64,000 nucleotides of DNA. Origin: Arcobacter porcinus (GTDB lineage Bacteria; Campylobacterota; Campylobacteria; Campylobacterales; Arcobacteraceae). Below are positions 17,429-26,465 of the stretch, in pieces. The notes beneath the pieces were generated by a model, which saw only the letters and a list, made by a program, of their open reading frames with translations, had not been told where the DNA came from and searched no databases. The DNA is taken from NCBI RefSeq assembly GCF_004299785.2, contig NZ_CP036246.2, positions 930,001 through 994,000 of the forward strand, given 5' to 3'. The first letter of the stretch is position 1. Each line of letters opens with the position of its first letter. The position numbers and the translations under genes are program-made.

Positions 17429-19258
17429 ATGAAAAAAATAAATGTAAGCTTAGTTGCAAGCTTTTTATTAGCAACAAATTTATACTCACAAACAACTACT
17501 TTAGAGACAATCACAGTTACAAGTGCTACAAAATCAGAGCAAAAATTAAAAGATGTTACAGCCAATGTTGATGTTATAACAGCAGAAGATATTGAAGCTA
17601 GAAAGTTTAAAACAGTTGCTGAAGCTTTGAACTCTTTAGCAGGAGTTTCTATTTCAAGTAATGGTGGAATAGGTCAAACTAGTTCTGTGTATTTAAGAGG
17701 AATGGATGCTCACAGAGTCTTAATTTTAGTTGATGGTGTAAGATTTAATGATATTACAACTCCAAAAGGTAGTGCAAATATTGAACATTTAATGATAAAT
17801 GATATAGATAGAATTGAAGTTATAAAAGGTGCTCAAAGTAGTATTTGGGGAGCAGATTCTAGTGCTGGAGTTATAAATATTATTACAAAAAGTGCAAAAG
17901 ATGGAACTCACGGAAATGCAAGTGTTGAGTATGGAAGATACAATAGCAAAACAGCAAAAGCAAATATTTCACACAAAAATGAGAATTTTGATGCAAAATT
18001 AGGTATTACAAGAGTTGATACAAATGGTTTTTCAGCTATGGCACCAAAAGATAAAAAAGCAAAAGATTATGAAGATGATGGATATGAAAATACAAGTGCA
18101 AATATCAAGTTAGGTTATAATTTTAATGAAAACAATAGATTATCAACTTCTTATGAGATAATAGATACAAAAACAGATATTGATGGATATGATATTTTTG
18201 ATAATCCAGATCCAAATAATACAGATAAAGCAAAAACAAAAACTCATTTAGCAAATCTTACTTATGAAAACAGAAATGATATAGCTCTTACAAAAGTTTA
18301 TGGAAATTATACAGATATAAAAAGAGATTCTAAAAGTTCTTTTGGTACTTCAAATTTTCGAGGTAAAGTAAAAGAGTATGGATTAAATACAAGCATAGAT
18401 TATTTAAACTCTTCTAATGTAACTATCGGAGCTGATTATAAAGATTTTGAAGATAAAGAGATGAGTAAAGATTATGACAATAAAGGCATCTTTATATCAA
18501 ATACAAATAAATTTTTTGATGATAAAACTATTTTTACTCAGGCTTTAAGATATGACAGATATAGTGATTTTGAAAATAAAACAACTGGAAAAATAGGAAT
18601 TAAACAATATATTGTAGATGATTTAAATATTAGTGCAAACTATGGAACAGGTTATAATGTGCCAACTATAGGTCAACTTTTTGGTCAATATGGAGCTAAT
18701 CCTGATTTAAATCCAGAAAAAACAAAAACTTATGATATTGGAATTGAATATAAAGGTTTTTCTGCAACTTATTTTAATTCAAAAATTGATAATTTAATTG
18801 ATTGGGTAGTTGTAACACCACCTTGGAATGGCGTTTATGATAATATAGAAGGAAAAAGTAGTTTTAAAGGAGTTGAACTTGCTTATAAAAACTATGTTAC
18901 AGAAGATATTTTTTTAAATCTAAACTATACTAGACTTAGTGCAAAAAATGATAAAGATGAGTATTTAGCGAGAAGAGCTAAAAATAAGTTTAATTTTGGA
19001 GTTGATTATTATGGTTTAAAAGATTTTCATTTTAATATAAATGGAGAATATATAGGAACTAGATATGATGGAAATAATAAACAAGGTGCAAAAACAGGAA
19101 ACTATACAATCTGGAATGCAGTAGTTGATTATGATATTAGCAAAAACTTCTCTACATATCTTAAACTTGATAATATTTTCAACAAAGATTATCAAATAGT
19201 TGATGGATATGCTACAAGTCAAAGAGCAGCATATTTAGGTATAAAGGCTAGTTTCTAA
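17429..19258 (+). CDS. btuB: TonB-dependent receptor, BtuB-like (vitamin B12 or similar)
   Basis: A 609-residue outer-membrane receptor with a signal peptide (cleavage near NLYSQ-TT), a TonB box just after it (LETITVTSA), a plug domain (about 40-155, with STNGGIGQ-like and GAQSSIWGADSSAGVINII motifs) and a 22-strand barrel ending in AYLGIKASF. Size and plug match the BtuB group. The operon with a helical-backbone binding protein, ATPase and FecCD permease right downstream supports corrinoid uptake, although iron-chelate use cannot be excluded. No cobalamin riboswitch was seen in the short upstream gap. The next gene starts 1 bp after the stop. Confidence 0.8.
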   Translation: MKKINVSLVASFLLATNLYSQTTTLETITVTSATKSEQKLKDVTANVDVITAEDIEARKFKTVAEALNSLAGVSISSNGGIGQTSSVYLRGMDAHRVLILVDGVRFNDITTPKGSANIEHLMINDIDRIEVIKGAQSSIWGADSSAGVINIITKSAKDGTHGNASVEYGRYNSKTAKANISHKNENFDAKLGITRVDTNGFSAMAPKDKKAKDYEDDGYENTSANIKLGYNFNENNRLSTSYEIIDTKTDIDGYDIFDNPDPNNTDKAKTKTHLANLTYENRNDIALTKVYGNYTDIKRDSKSSFGTSNFRGKVKEYGLNTSIDYLNSSNVTIGADYKDFEDKEMSKDYDNKGIFISNTNKFFDDKTIFTQALRYDRYSDFENKTTGKIGIKQYIVDDLNISANYGTGYNVPTIGQLFGQYGANPDLNPEKTKTYDIGIEYKGFSATYFNSKIDNLIDWVVVTPPWNGVYDNIEGKSSFKGVELAYKNYVTEDIFLNLNYTRLSAKNDKDEYLARRAKNKFNFGVDYYGLKDFHFNINGEYIGTRYDGNNKQGAKTGNYTIWNAVVDYDISKNFSTYLKLDNIFNKDYQIVDGYATSQRAAYLGIKASF

Positions 19259-19259
19259 T

Positions 19260-20108
19260 ATGAAAAAACTACTATATCTTCTACTTTTTTTTAATATCTC
19301 TTTTTTAAATATTTTGAGTGCAAATGAAAAAATTATTACTCTAAGCCCTGCTGTAAATGAGATAGTTTTTGCTTTGGGTATGGGTGATAATATTATTGCA
19401 AATACGCAGTTTTGTGATTATCCAGAAATATCTAAAAATATTGAAAAAGTTGGAGGATATGGTAGTGTTAGCTTGGAAAAAGTTGTAAACTTAAATCCAA
19501 ACATTATAATAAATCAAAATTATGATAAAAAATTAAATAGCTCACTAAAAGCTCTTGGATTTAAAACTTTAGTTTATAAAACAGATAGTTTAGATGATAT
19601 TAAATTTGCAATAAATGATTTAGGTAATAAATTTAACAAACAAAAAGAAGCAATTATTTTAAATAAAAATATAGAAAACAGTTTACAAAACTTAGAAAAT
19701 ATTTTAGAAAATCAAAAAATACTAATTGTAATAAGTCCACAAAACACTCTTTCAAGCCAAATATATGTAGCAGGAAATTTTGTATATTTTGAAGATATTA
19801 TAAAAAAGAGTAAAAATATAAATGCTTATCAAAGTAGTTTAAAGTCTCAACCTATTGTAAATAGTGAAAAAATCATCACTATGAATCCAGATATTATAAT
19901 TTTATTGGCACCTTATTTGGAAAAAGAGAAAAATGCACAAGAAAAGATGATAAAAATGTGGAAAAAGCTTCCTGTAAATGCTAGTAAAAATTCCAATATT
20001 TATATAATAGATAAAGAGTATTCAGGAATTCCAAGCCATAGAGTTAAAAACTTAATAGATGATTTTAAGGATATATTAGAAGATGTTAAAACTAAAAAAT
20101 TATTCTAA
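19260..20108 (+). CDS. btuF: ABC transporter periplasmic binding protein, BtuF-like
   Basis: A 282-residue secreted binding protein with signal peptide (about 1-22, ending LSANE) and the two-lobed helical-backbone fold of BtuF/FepB-type proteins. The N-terminal IITLSPAVNEIVFALGMGDNI is the family signature. It would hand the ligand from the BtuB-like receptor to the FecCD permease. It starts directly after the btuB stop and overlaps the ATPase gene by 26 bp. Ligand is inferred from the operon (corrinoid). Confidence 0.8.
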   Translation: MKKLLYLLLFFNISFLNILSANEKIITLSPAVNEIVFALGMGDNIIANTQFCDYPEISKNIEKVGGYGSVSLEKVVNLNPNIIINQNYDKKLNSSLKALGFKTLVYKTDSLDDIKFAINDLGNKFNKQKEAIILNKNIENSLQNLENILENQKILIVISPQNTLSSQIYVAGNFVYFEDIIKKSKNINAYQSSLKSQPIVNSEKIITMNPDIIILLAPYLEKEKNAQEKMIKMWKKLPVNASKNSNIYIIDKEYSGIPSHRVKNLIDDFKDILEDVKTKKLF

Positions 20109-20784
20109 CTATATTTTAAAAGATATATCTTTTTCTTTAGAAAAAGATGAAAATCTACTGATTTTAGGTGAAAATGGAGCTGGAAAATCAACTTTAGCAA
20201 AAGTTTTATCAAATCTTATAAAAGCCTCTAACCTTTTTTTGAATAGTAAAAATATAAATTTTTTAAGTTTAGAAGAAAAAGTAAAAATAATAAACTATAT
20301 TCCAAGTCAGTTTGAAATATTTGATGAATATATGACACTTTTTGAGTATCTAAAAATATCTTTAATTGAAGAAAAAAGCGATAAAGATATTGAAAAAGTG
20401 ATAAATTTTCTAAATTTACAAGATTTTAAAAATAGTTTTTGTATAAATTTAAGCTCTGGAGAGAAGCAGTTATTACTTCTTGCAAGTGCTATTTTACACA
20501 ATGCACAAATAACAATCTTTGATGAACTTACAGCAAATTTAGATTTAAAAAGAGTAAAAGAGGTTTTTAATATTTTAAATTCAGATTTATTAAAACAAAA
20601 AATTATAATAACTCATAATCTTGATTTTGCCTACTCTTTAAAAAACTACAAAGTACTATTTTTGGAAAAAGGCTCTTTGAAATTTTTTGGACAACATAAG
20701 GATTTTTTTAATAAAAATAGTTTAGATAGTTTTTATGATGGAAGTTTAAAGCTTTTAGATTCTCATTTGGTGCTTGATTTATGA
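20083..20784 (+). CDS. btuD: ABC transporter ATP-binding protein, BtuD/FecE-like
   Basis: A 233-residue ATPase with Walker A GENGAGKST (29-37), signature LSSGEKQ (123-129), Walker B ITIFDE (143-148), D loop and switch His in IITHN. It lacks about 20 residues compared with typical BtuD, mainly in the helical region. The start lies within the end of btuF and the stop overlaps the permease start by 4 bp, so the three genes are translationally coupled. It powers the permease encoded next. Confidence 0.85.
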   Translation: MLKLKNYSNYILKDISFSLEKDENLLILGENGAGKSTLAKVLSNLIKASNLFLNSKNINFLSLEEKVKIINYIPSQFEIFDEYMTLFEYLKISLIEEKSDKDIEKVINFLNLQDFKNSFCINLSSGEKQLLLLASAILHNAQITIFDELTANLDLKRVKEVFNILNSDLLKQKIIITHNLDFAYSLKNYKVLFLEKGSLKFFGQHKDFFNKNSLDSFYDGSLKLLDSHLVLDL

Positions 20785-21734
20785 AAATTTTATTATATGT
20801 TTTTTCAATACTTATTATAATTTCTGCTCCATTTTTAGGAGAAACTATTATAGAATTTAATTCTATTTTTGATTTTGAAAATACATTTTCTACAATTTTT
20901 TGGGATTTAAGAGTTCCTAGAGTTTTTCTAGCTTTTTTTGTAGGTTCTATTTTGGCTTTAAGTGGATTAATCTTTCAAATAATATTTAAAAATCAGCTTA
21001 TTACTCCATATACTTTGGGAATTGCAAGTGGTACAACACTTTTTTCTAGCTTATCAATAGTTTTTTTACCACTTTTACCACTATTTTTTGCTTCAATATT
21101 TGGCTCTTTACTTACAGTTTTAATTCTTTTTATAATTTCAAAGAATTTAAACTCTAAAAAATTAGTAAATTCTACAAACTCTATTCTTCTAATAGGAATT
21201 GCCTTATCTTATTTTTATGGTTCTGCTTTGATGTTGGTATTTTTTCTAAGTAATCTTCAAGAAAATTACTCAATAGTTAGATTTACTTTAGGAACTCTTG
21301 ATACAGTTGGTACAGTTCCTGCTTTTGTTGTAGGACTCACAGCAATATTTTTAATAATTTTTATCTATAAAATGAGAAATAGTATAAATTTACTTCTAAT
21401 TTCAAATGATACAGCATTTTTAAAAGGTTTAAATGTAAATAAAACTATTTTAACTCTTTTAATTTTTATTACTATTTGTGTTGGAATTTGTATTAGTTTT
21501 ACTGGACCTATTGGTTTTGTGGGATTAGTAATTCCTCATATTGTAAAACTTATTTACAAAAAAAGTGCAATAAATATAATATTTCCAACACTATTTTTTG
21601 GTGGAGTTTTTTTAGTGTTTTGTGATCTGATTTCAAGACTAATTCCAACAGCATCATCTTTACCAATAGGTGTTGTAACTGCATTTATAGGAGCTCCGTT
21701 TTTTGTATATTTGCTTATAAAAAAACAAAAATAG
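20781..21734 (+). CDS. btuC: FecCD-family ABC permease, BtuC-like
   Basis: A 317-residue inner-membrane permease with eight to ten helices. Typical FecCD features are LRVPRVFLAFFVGSILALSG near 40-58 and GFVGLVIPHIVKL near 240 (coupling-helix region), followed by SRLIPTASSLPIGVVTAFIGAPFFVYLL at the C-terminus. It is the last gene of the uptake operon. The substrate follows the operon: corrinoid or iron chelate. Confidence 0.85.
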   Translation: MKILLYVFSILIIISAPFLGETIIEFNSIFDFENTFSTIFWDLRVPRVFLAFFVGSILALSGLIFQIIFKNQLITPYTLGIASGTTLFSSLSIVFLPLLPLFFASIFGSLLTVLILFIISKNLNSKKLVNSTNSILLIGIALSYFYGSALMLVFFLSNLQENYSIVRFTLGTLDTVGTVPAFVVGLTAIFLIIFIYKMRNSINLLLISNDTAFLKGLNVNKTILTLLIFITICVGICISFTGPIGFVGLVIPHIVKLIYKKSAINIIFPTLFFGGVFLVFCDLISRLIPTASSLPIGVVTAFIGAPFFVYLLIKKQK

Positions 21735-21797
21735 AGTTAATATTAAAATTCAAAGTAAATTTATGGTAATATTTATAAATCATTTTAAGGAGTAGTT

Positions 21798-22334
21798 ATG
21801 AATACAAGTATAGTTGGAAGACATATAAAACTTACAGATGCGATAAAAGATTATGTGAATAGTTCTATTGAGTCATTTGAGAAATATAATTTAGATATTA
21901 TTTCAGTTACTTCAACAATAACTGCGGATGAAAAACAGGGTAAAAAAGCTTTTACTTTTGAGTTTACTTTAAATATTGCAAATATTGATACTGTTGTTGT
22001 AAGACAAAAAGATAAAGATTTATATGCAGCTATAGATATAGCAGTTGATAGAGTTTCAAAAGTTTTAAGAAGACACAATGATAAAATAACAGCTCATAAA
22101 GCTACAAAATTTAGTGAAGCTATTGAAGTAGAAGATGTAGTTGCAAAAGAGCTTGAAAAGTTTGAAGATGAGATTATTCCTCAAAGATTAGTTTCATACA
22201 AACCAATTGATATAGAAGAAGCTTTAGAAGAGTTAAAAAAATCAACTGTACAATTCAAAGTATTTTATGATAAAGATGATAATCTAAGAGTACTTTACAA
22301 AGCAAATGCTGCTGGAAAATTTGGGCTTTATTAA
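21798..22334 (+). CDS. hpf: Long-form ribosome hibernation promoting factor
   Basis: A 178-residue protein with an N-terminal S30AE domain (about 1-100, starting NTSIVGRHIKLTDAIKDYV) that binds the decoding region of the 30S subunit. A C-terminal dimerisation domain (about 120-178, RLVSYKPIDIEEA...FKVFYDKDDNLRVLYK) joins two ribosomes into 100S dimers. This is the long HPF type found outside the enterobacteria. AAGGAG precedes the ATG and a strong terminator follows, so it is a single-gene unit. Confidence 0.9.
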   Translation: MNTSIVGRHIKLTDAIKDYVNSSIESFEKYNLDIISVTSTITADEKQGKKAFTFEFTLNIANIDTVVVRQKDKDLYAAIDIAVDRVSKVLRRHNDKITAHKATKFSEAIEVEDVVAKELEKFEDEIIPQRLVSYKPIDIEEALEELKKSTVQFKVFYDKDDNLRVLYKANAAGKFGLY

Positions 22335-22351
22335 AAGCTTTTAGCTCACAT

Positions 22352-22384
22352 AAAGGTATTAGCTTTTTGCTAATACCTTTTTTT
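22352..22384 (+). terminator. Intrinsic terminator after hpf
   Basis: AAAGGTATTAGC (22352-22363) pairs with GCTAATACCTTT (22369-22380) over a TTTTT loop, with T's continuing to 22384. Confidence 0.85.
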
Positions 22385-22410
22385 AATTTTTATTAGGATT
22401 TAAGATAAAT

Positions 22411-23880
22411 ATGCAAAATAATTTAAAAAAAGTTGCTTTAATAGGGCAACCAAATGTTGGGAAGTCATCACTTTTTAATAGACTTTCAAACAAAAGAATA
22501 GCAATTGTTTCTGATGTTGCAGGAACAACAAGAGATATTAGAAAAAATGAGATTCAAATAATAGATAGAAGTGCTTTATTGCTTGATACAGGTGGTATTG
22601 ATGAAACAAATGATGAAATATTTGTAAATGTTAAAGCACAAGCAATAAGAACTGCAAAAGATGCTGATATTATTCTGTTTTTAGTGGATGGTAAAAACAT
22701 TCCAGATGATAAAGATAAAGAGCTTTTTTATGAGCTTTTAAGGCTAGGAAAAGAGCTAGCTTTAGTTGTAAATAAAATTGATAATGATAAAGAATTAGAA
22801 AGACTTTGGGAATTTTTTGAGTTTGGAATTGGAGATGAAAATCTTTTTGGAATATCTGTTTCTCATAATCGTGGAACTAAAAAACTTTATGAGTGGATTT
22901 ATGATAAATTACCTGAAAACGAAGAAACAGTAAAAGCTCAAGAAGAACAAAAAAGAATTGAAGCTTTAAAAGAAGAGTTTGGAGAGTTCTATGAAGATGA
23001 TGATGAAGATTTTTCTACAGATGAACTTGAAAAAATTGAAGACGAAGAGAGTGTTTTAGATGATACTTCAATAAATGTTGCAATTATTGGAAGAGTAAAT
23101 GTTGGAAAATCATCAATTCTAAACTCACTTGTTGGAGAAAAAAGATCTGTTGTATCAAGTATTGCAGGTACTACAATAGATCCTGTTGATGAAACATACT
23201 TTTATAAAGATAAAAAAATCACTTTTGTTGATACGGCTGGATTAAGAAGAAGAGGAAGTATTGAAGGAATTGAAAAATTTGCATTAATGAGAACAAAAGA
23301 GATGCTTGAAAAAGCAAATATGGCTTTAGTTGTTTTAGATGCTTCAAGAGAGCTTACAGATTTAGATGAAAAAATCGCTGGACTTGTAGATGAATATGGA
23401 TTAGGTACTATTATTGTTCTTAATAAATGGGATGAAAATATGGATACTTTCCAAAAAATAGAAGAAGAGATAAGAAGAAGATTTAGATTTTTAGCATATG
23501 CACCTATTATTGCTGTTTCTGCTAAAACTGGAAGAAGTATTGATAGGTTAAAAGATAAGATTGTTGATATTTTTGAAAATTATACTCAAAGAATAAGCAC
23601 TTCAAAACTAAATAAAGTTATAGAAGAAGCCGTTATAAGACATGCACTTCCAAGTCCAAATGGTGCAAGATTAAGAATATATTACTCAACACAATTTAGT
23701 ACAAGACCACCAAGAATTGCTGTTGTTATGAATAAACCACAACTTCTTCACTATTCATATAAAAGATATTTGATTAATTTCTTAAGAGAGCAGTTTAATT
23801 TTGAAGGAACTCCAATTCATATCGTTGCTAGAGGAAAAAATAGTAATATTGATGATGAAGGATATTTGGAGCAAGAATAG
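22411..23880 (+). CDS. der: Ribosome-assembly GTPase Der (EngA)
   Basis: A 489-residue tandem GTPase needed for 50S maturation. The first G domain has GQPNVGKSS (12-20) and DTGGID; the second has GRVNVGKSS near 227 and DTAGLRRR. The KH-like C-terminal domain follows (about 385-470). The two G domains are joined by a long acidic linker (EFYEDDDEDFSTDELEKIED), as usual for the family. It is directly followed by hemD with no gap. Confidence 0.95.
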   Translation: MQNNLKKVALIGQPNVGKSSLFNRLSNKRIAIVSDVAGTTRDIRKNEIQIIDRSALLLDTGGIDETNDEIFVNVKAQAIRTAKDADIILFLVDGKNIPDDKDKELFYELLRLGKELALVVNKIDNDKELERLWEFFEFGIGDENLFGISVSHNRGTKKLYEWIYDKLPENEETVKAQEEQKRIEALKEEFGEFYEDDDEDFSTDELEKIEDEESVLDDTSINVAIIGRVNVGKSSILNSLVGEKRSVVSSIAGTTIDPVDETYFYKDKKITFVDTAGLRRRGSIEGIEKFALMRTKEMLEKANMALVVLDASRELTDLDEKIAGLVDEYGLGTIIVLNKWDENMDTFQKIEEEIRRRFRFLAYAPIIAVSAKTGRSIDRLKDKIVDIFENYTQRISTSKLNKVIEEAVIRHALPSPNGARLRIYYSTQFSTRPPRIAVVMNKPQLLHYSYKRYLINFLREQFNFEGTPIHIVARGKNSNIDDEGYLEQE

Positions 23881-24522
23881 ATGGCAAAAATATATCTGCT
23901 AAATAATCAAAAATATGATGGAGTTGTAAATCTTGAAGTTTTTAAAGTAGAAAGTACAAAATATGAAATTGATTGTTCAAAATATGATGCACTTGTATTT
24001 ACTTCTAAAAATGCAATTTACTCTTTAGAAGAGAACTCTATTAATTGGAGAAATATTCCATCTTATTTAATAGCAGAAAAAACAGCAAAAGTAGCAAAAG
24101 ACTATAATGCAAACATAGCTTTTATTGGTACAAATGGTCATGGAAATGAGTTTGCAAAAGAGCTTGTTCCTCTTTTAAAAAATAAAAAAGTGCTATATGT
24201 AAAAGCTTTAAAAACAGTATCAAACCTTGTTGGAATATTAAAAGATAACGACATAGAGCTAGATGAAATAGTTTCATACAAAACTGTATGTAATGACTTT
24301 TTAGAAAAAGTAGAATTAGAAAAAAACTCTACAATAATTTTTACTTCTCCATCTAGTGTTGAGTGTTTTTTTAATAATTTTAAATGGGACAAAAGCTTTA
24401 AAGCTGTACTAATTGGAAAAACAACAGAGAAGTTTTTACCAAAAGAAGTTGATGATTATGTAATAAGTAAAACAACTGATGTGACAGAGTGTGTTAATAT
24501 TGCTAAAAGAAGCTTCTCTTAA
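23881..24522 (+). CDS. hemD: Uroporphyrinogen-III synthase
   Basis: Cyclises hydroxymethylbilane to uroporphyrinogen III. A 213-residue HemD-fold protein. The family is poorly conserved. Recognisable parts are DALVFTSKNAIYSLE near 35-49, IFTSPSSVECFF near 156-167 and the C-terminal AVLIGKTTEKFL. It starts immediately after the der stop codon, so the two share a transcript. The structured RNA region begins 33 bp downstream. Confidence 0.85.
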   Translation: MAKIYLLNNQKYDGVVNLEVFKVESTKYEIDCSKYDALVFTSKNAIYSLEENSINWRNIPSYLIAEKTAKVAKDYNANIAFIGTNGHGNEFAKELVPLLKNKKVLYVKALKTVSNLVGILKDNDIELDEIVSYKTVCNDFLEKVELEKNSTIIFTSPSSVECFFNNFKWDKSFKAVLIGKTTEKFLPKEVDDYVISKTTDVTECVNIAKRSFS

Positions 24523-24555
24523 ACTCAAATTTAATCTTTTTTAGATAAAATCCTG

Positions 24556-24726
24556 AACTCTGAGTGGTACGGGATTTTCATTACTGCGGGTCCGATAATT
24601 TTATTTTTATACATCTTTGTAGTTATACAGTGTGTAGCGATTCATTGTGTTTTTGCTCCTAAAGTATACTCTTGTATATATATTTGGCTTTTAGGGCCAC
24701 CTTATGATTAACGACTACTTGGGATT
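24556..24726 (+). ncRNA. ssrS: Probable 6S RNA
   Basis: About 171 nt that fold as one long, interrupted hairpin, as 6S RNA does. The 5' end (24556-24568, AACTCTGAGTGGT) pairs with 24714-24726 (ACTACTTGGGATT) in a 13-position closing stem with one mismatch and several G-U pairs. Its CUCUGAG start resembles the E. coli 6S 5' end. GGTCC (24588-24592) pairs with GGGCC (24694-24698) further in, and CTAAA/TTTAG arms flank a distal hairpin at 24659-24693. A -10-like TAGATAAAAT ends a few bases before the proposed start. 6S RNA mimics an open promoter to hold RNA polymerase. It lies directly upstream of purD, which may be read through from it. Confidence 0.65.
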
Positions 24727-24748
24727 TATAATTTTAAAGGGATTTTAT

Positions 24749-26017
24749 ATGAATATTTTAATACTTGGAAGTGGTGGTAGAGAGTACTCTATTGGACTTG
24801 CACTAAAAAAAGAAAACTCACACAAACTATATTTTATGCCAGGAAATGGTGCCACTTCTGATTTAGGTGAAAATATTGATATAAAAGACTATAACAAATT
24901 AGCTACTTTTGCTAAAGAGAACAAAATAGATTTAACGATAGTTGGTCCAGAAGCTCCTTTGGTTGATGGAGTTGTTGATATATTTAAAAAAGAAAATTTA
25001 GTAATTTTTGGTCCAAGTAAAGCTGCTGCTCAACTTGAGGGTTCAAAAGCATATATGAAAAACATCCTAAAAAAATATAATATTCCAACAGCTGGTTTTA
25101 TAGAAACAAGCAATAAAGATGAAGCTTATGAGTTTATTGACAGTATGAATAATCTTCCAATAGTTGTAAAAGCTGATGGTCTTTGTGCTGGAAAAGGTGT
25201 AATAATAGCTCAAAGCAAAGAAGAAGCAAAACAGACTGTTAAAGATATGTTAAGTGGAGAAAGCTTTGGAGAAGCTGGAGCTAAAGTAGTTGTTGAAGAG
25301 TTTTTAGATGGATATGAATTATCAGTTTTTGCTATTTGTGATGGAGAAAACTATAAAGTATTACCAGCTGCTCAAGATCATAAAAGAGTAGGTGATGGAG
25401 ATACTGGACCAAATACAGGAGGAATGGGTGCTTATGCTCCAACTCCTTTAGTTGATGAAACTATTTATAAAAAAATTGAAGAGAGAGTTATAAAACCAAC
25501 TTTAAAAGGGATGCAAGAAGAGAAAGCTCCTTTTGAAGGAGTTTTATTTATTGGAGTTATGGTTGTAAAAGGTGAACCAATAGTTTTAGAATATAATGTA
25601 AGATTTGGTGATCCTGAGTGTGAAATTTTAATGCCTTTAATCGATTCAAAAGTTTCAGAACTATTCTATTTTGGAGCTACAAAACAACTTGATAAATTAG
25701 AGATTAAAATAAATAATAAATTTGCAGTTGGTGTTGTTATGGCTAGTGAAAACTATCCATATAGTTCAAGTGCTCCTACTATTATATCTTTATCAAATAT
25801 TGTTGATGAAGATTTACTAAATAACTCTCATATTAGCTTCGCAGGTGTTTCAAGAAAAGATGATAAACTAATGGCAAATGGTGGTAGAATAGCTGTTTGT
25901 GTTGGTCTAGGAAATAGTATTAAAGAAGCTAGAGATAGAGCATATCTATTATCATCAGAGATAAATTTCGATGGTAAGAAGTTTAGAAATGATATTGCTT
26001 ACCAAGCATTAAAGTAA
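24749..26017 (+). CDS. purD: Phosphoribosylamine--glycine ligase
   Basis: GAR synthetase, second step of de novo purine synthesis. From this ATG the protein is 422 residues, the usual size. It begins [16 protein letters not shown], the standard PurD N-terminus. The ATP-grasp core includes [13 protein letters not shown] near 142, [13 protein letters not shown] near 210 and [12 protein letters not shown] near 275. An in-frame ATG at 24704 would add 15 residues, but they fall inside the 6S RNA and the GGGA site is before 24749. It is co-directional with an RDD protein gene 5 bp downstream. Confidence 0.94.
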   Translation: MNILILGSGGREYSIGLALKKENSHKLYFMPGNGATSDLGENIDIKDYNKLATFAKENKIDLTIVGPEAPLVDGVVDIFKKENLVIFGPSKAAAQLEGSKAYMKNILKKYNIPTAGFIETSNKDEAYEFIDSMNNLPIVVKADGLCAGKGVIIAQSKEEAKQTVKDMLSGESFGEAGAKVVVEEFLDGYELSVFAICDGENYKVLPAAQDHKRVGDGDTGPNTGGMGAYAPTPLVDETIYKKIEERVIKPTLKGMQEEKAPFEGVLFIGVMVVKGEPIVLEYNVRFGDPECEILMPLIDSKVSELFYFGATKQLDKLEIKINNKFAVGVVMASENYPYSSSAPTIISLSNIVDEDLLNNSHISFAGVSRKDDKLMANGGRIAVCVGLGNSIKEARDRAYLLSSEINFDGKKFRNDIAYQALK

Positions 26018-26021
26018 ATAG

Positions 26022-26465
26022 ATGCAAAAAACTGTTGATCCATCTAATTTACAATTAGCATCAATGAGAAGTAGAGCATTTGCTTTTGTTATTGATGATT
26101 TGATTGTTACTCTTTTAATTACTTTTATTTTTTGGGATAATATTATGGCTGTAAGTCATGATAGTGAAGCCATGATACTTTTAATGCAAACTACTTTTGT
26201 AATGCCTTTAATAGTATTAAAAGTATTTTATCACACATTTTTTATTTGGCTATATGGGCAAACATTAGGTAAGAAGATAGCAAAAATTAGAATAATTGAT
26301 GCAAATAATTGGGAAAGAGTTACTTTCTTATCATCATTTTTAAGAGCCGTTGGAAGAATATTTTCAGAGATGTTTTTCTATATTGGTTTTGCTATTGGTT
26401 TTTTCAATGAAGGAAGAAAAACATTTCATGATTTTACAGGTAAAACGCTGGTTGTAAATGCATAA
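26022..26465 (+). CDS. RDD-family membrane protein
   Basis: A 147-residue inner-membrane protein with three or four helices. It contains the RDD-domain layout: a charged Arg-Ala-Phe start (MRSRAFAFVIDDLIV, Arg-Asp-Asp residues), and the GQTLGKKIAKIRIID segment near 85-99. RDD proteins are mostly uncharacterised; some act in ion or antibiotic transport. It overlaps the lptD start by 8 bp and follows purD by 4 bp, so it is in the purD-lptD transcript. Confidence 0.8.
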   Translation: MQKTVDPSNLQLASMRSRAFAFVIDDLIVTLLITFIFWDNIMAVSHDSEAMILLMQTTFVMPLIVLKVFYHTFFIWLYGQTLGKKIAKIRIIDANNWERVTFLSSFLRAVGRIFSEMFFYIGFAIGFFNEGRKTFHDFTGKTLVVNA

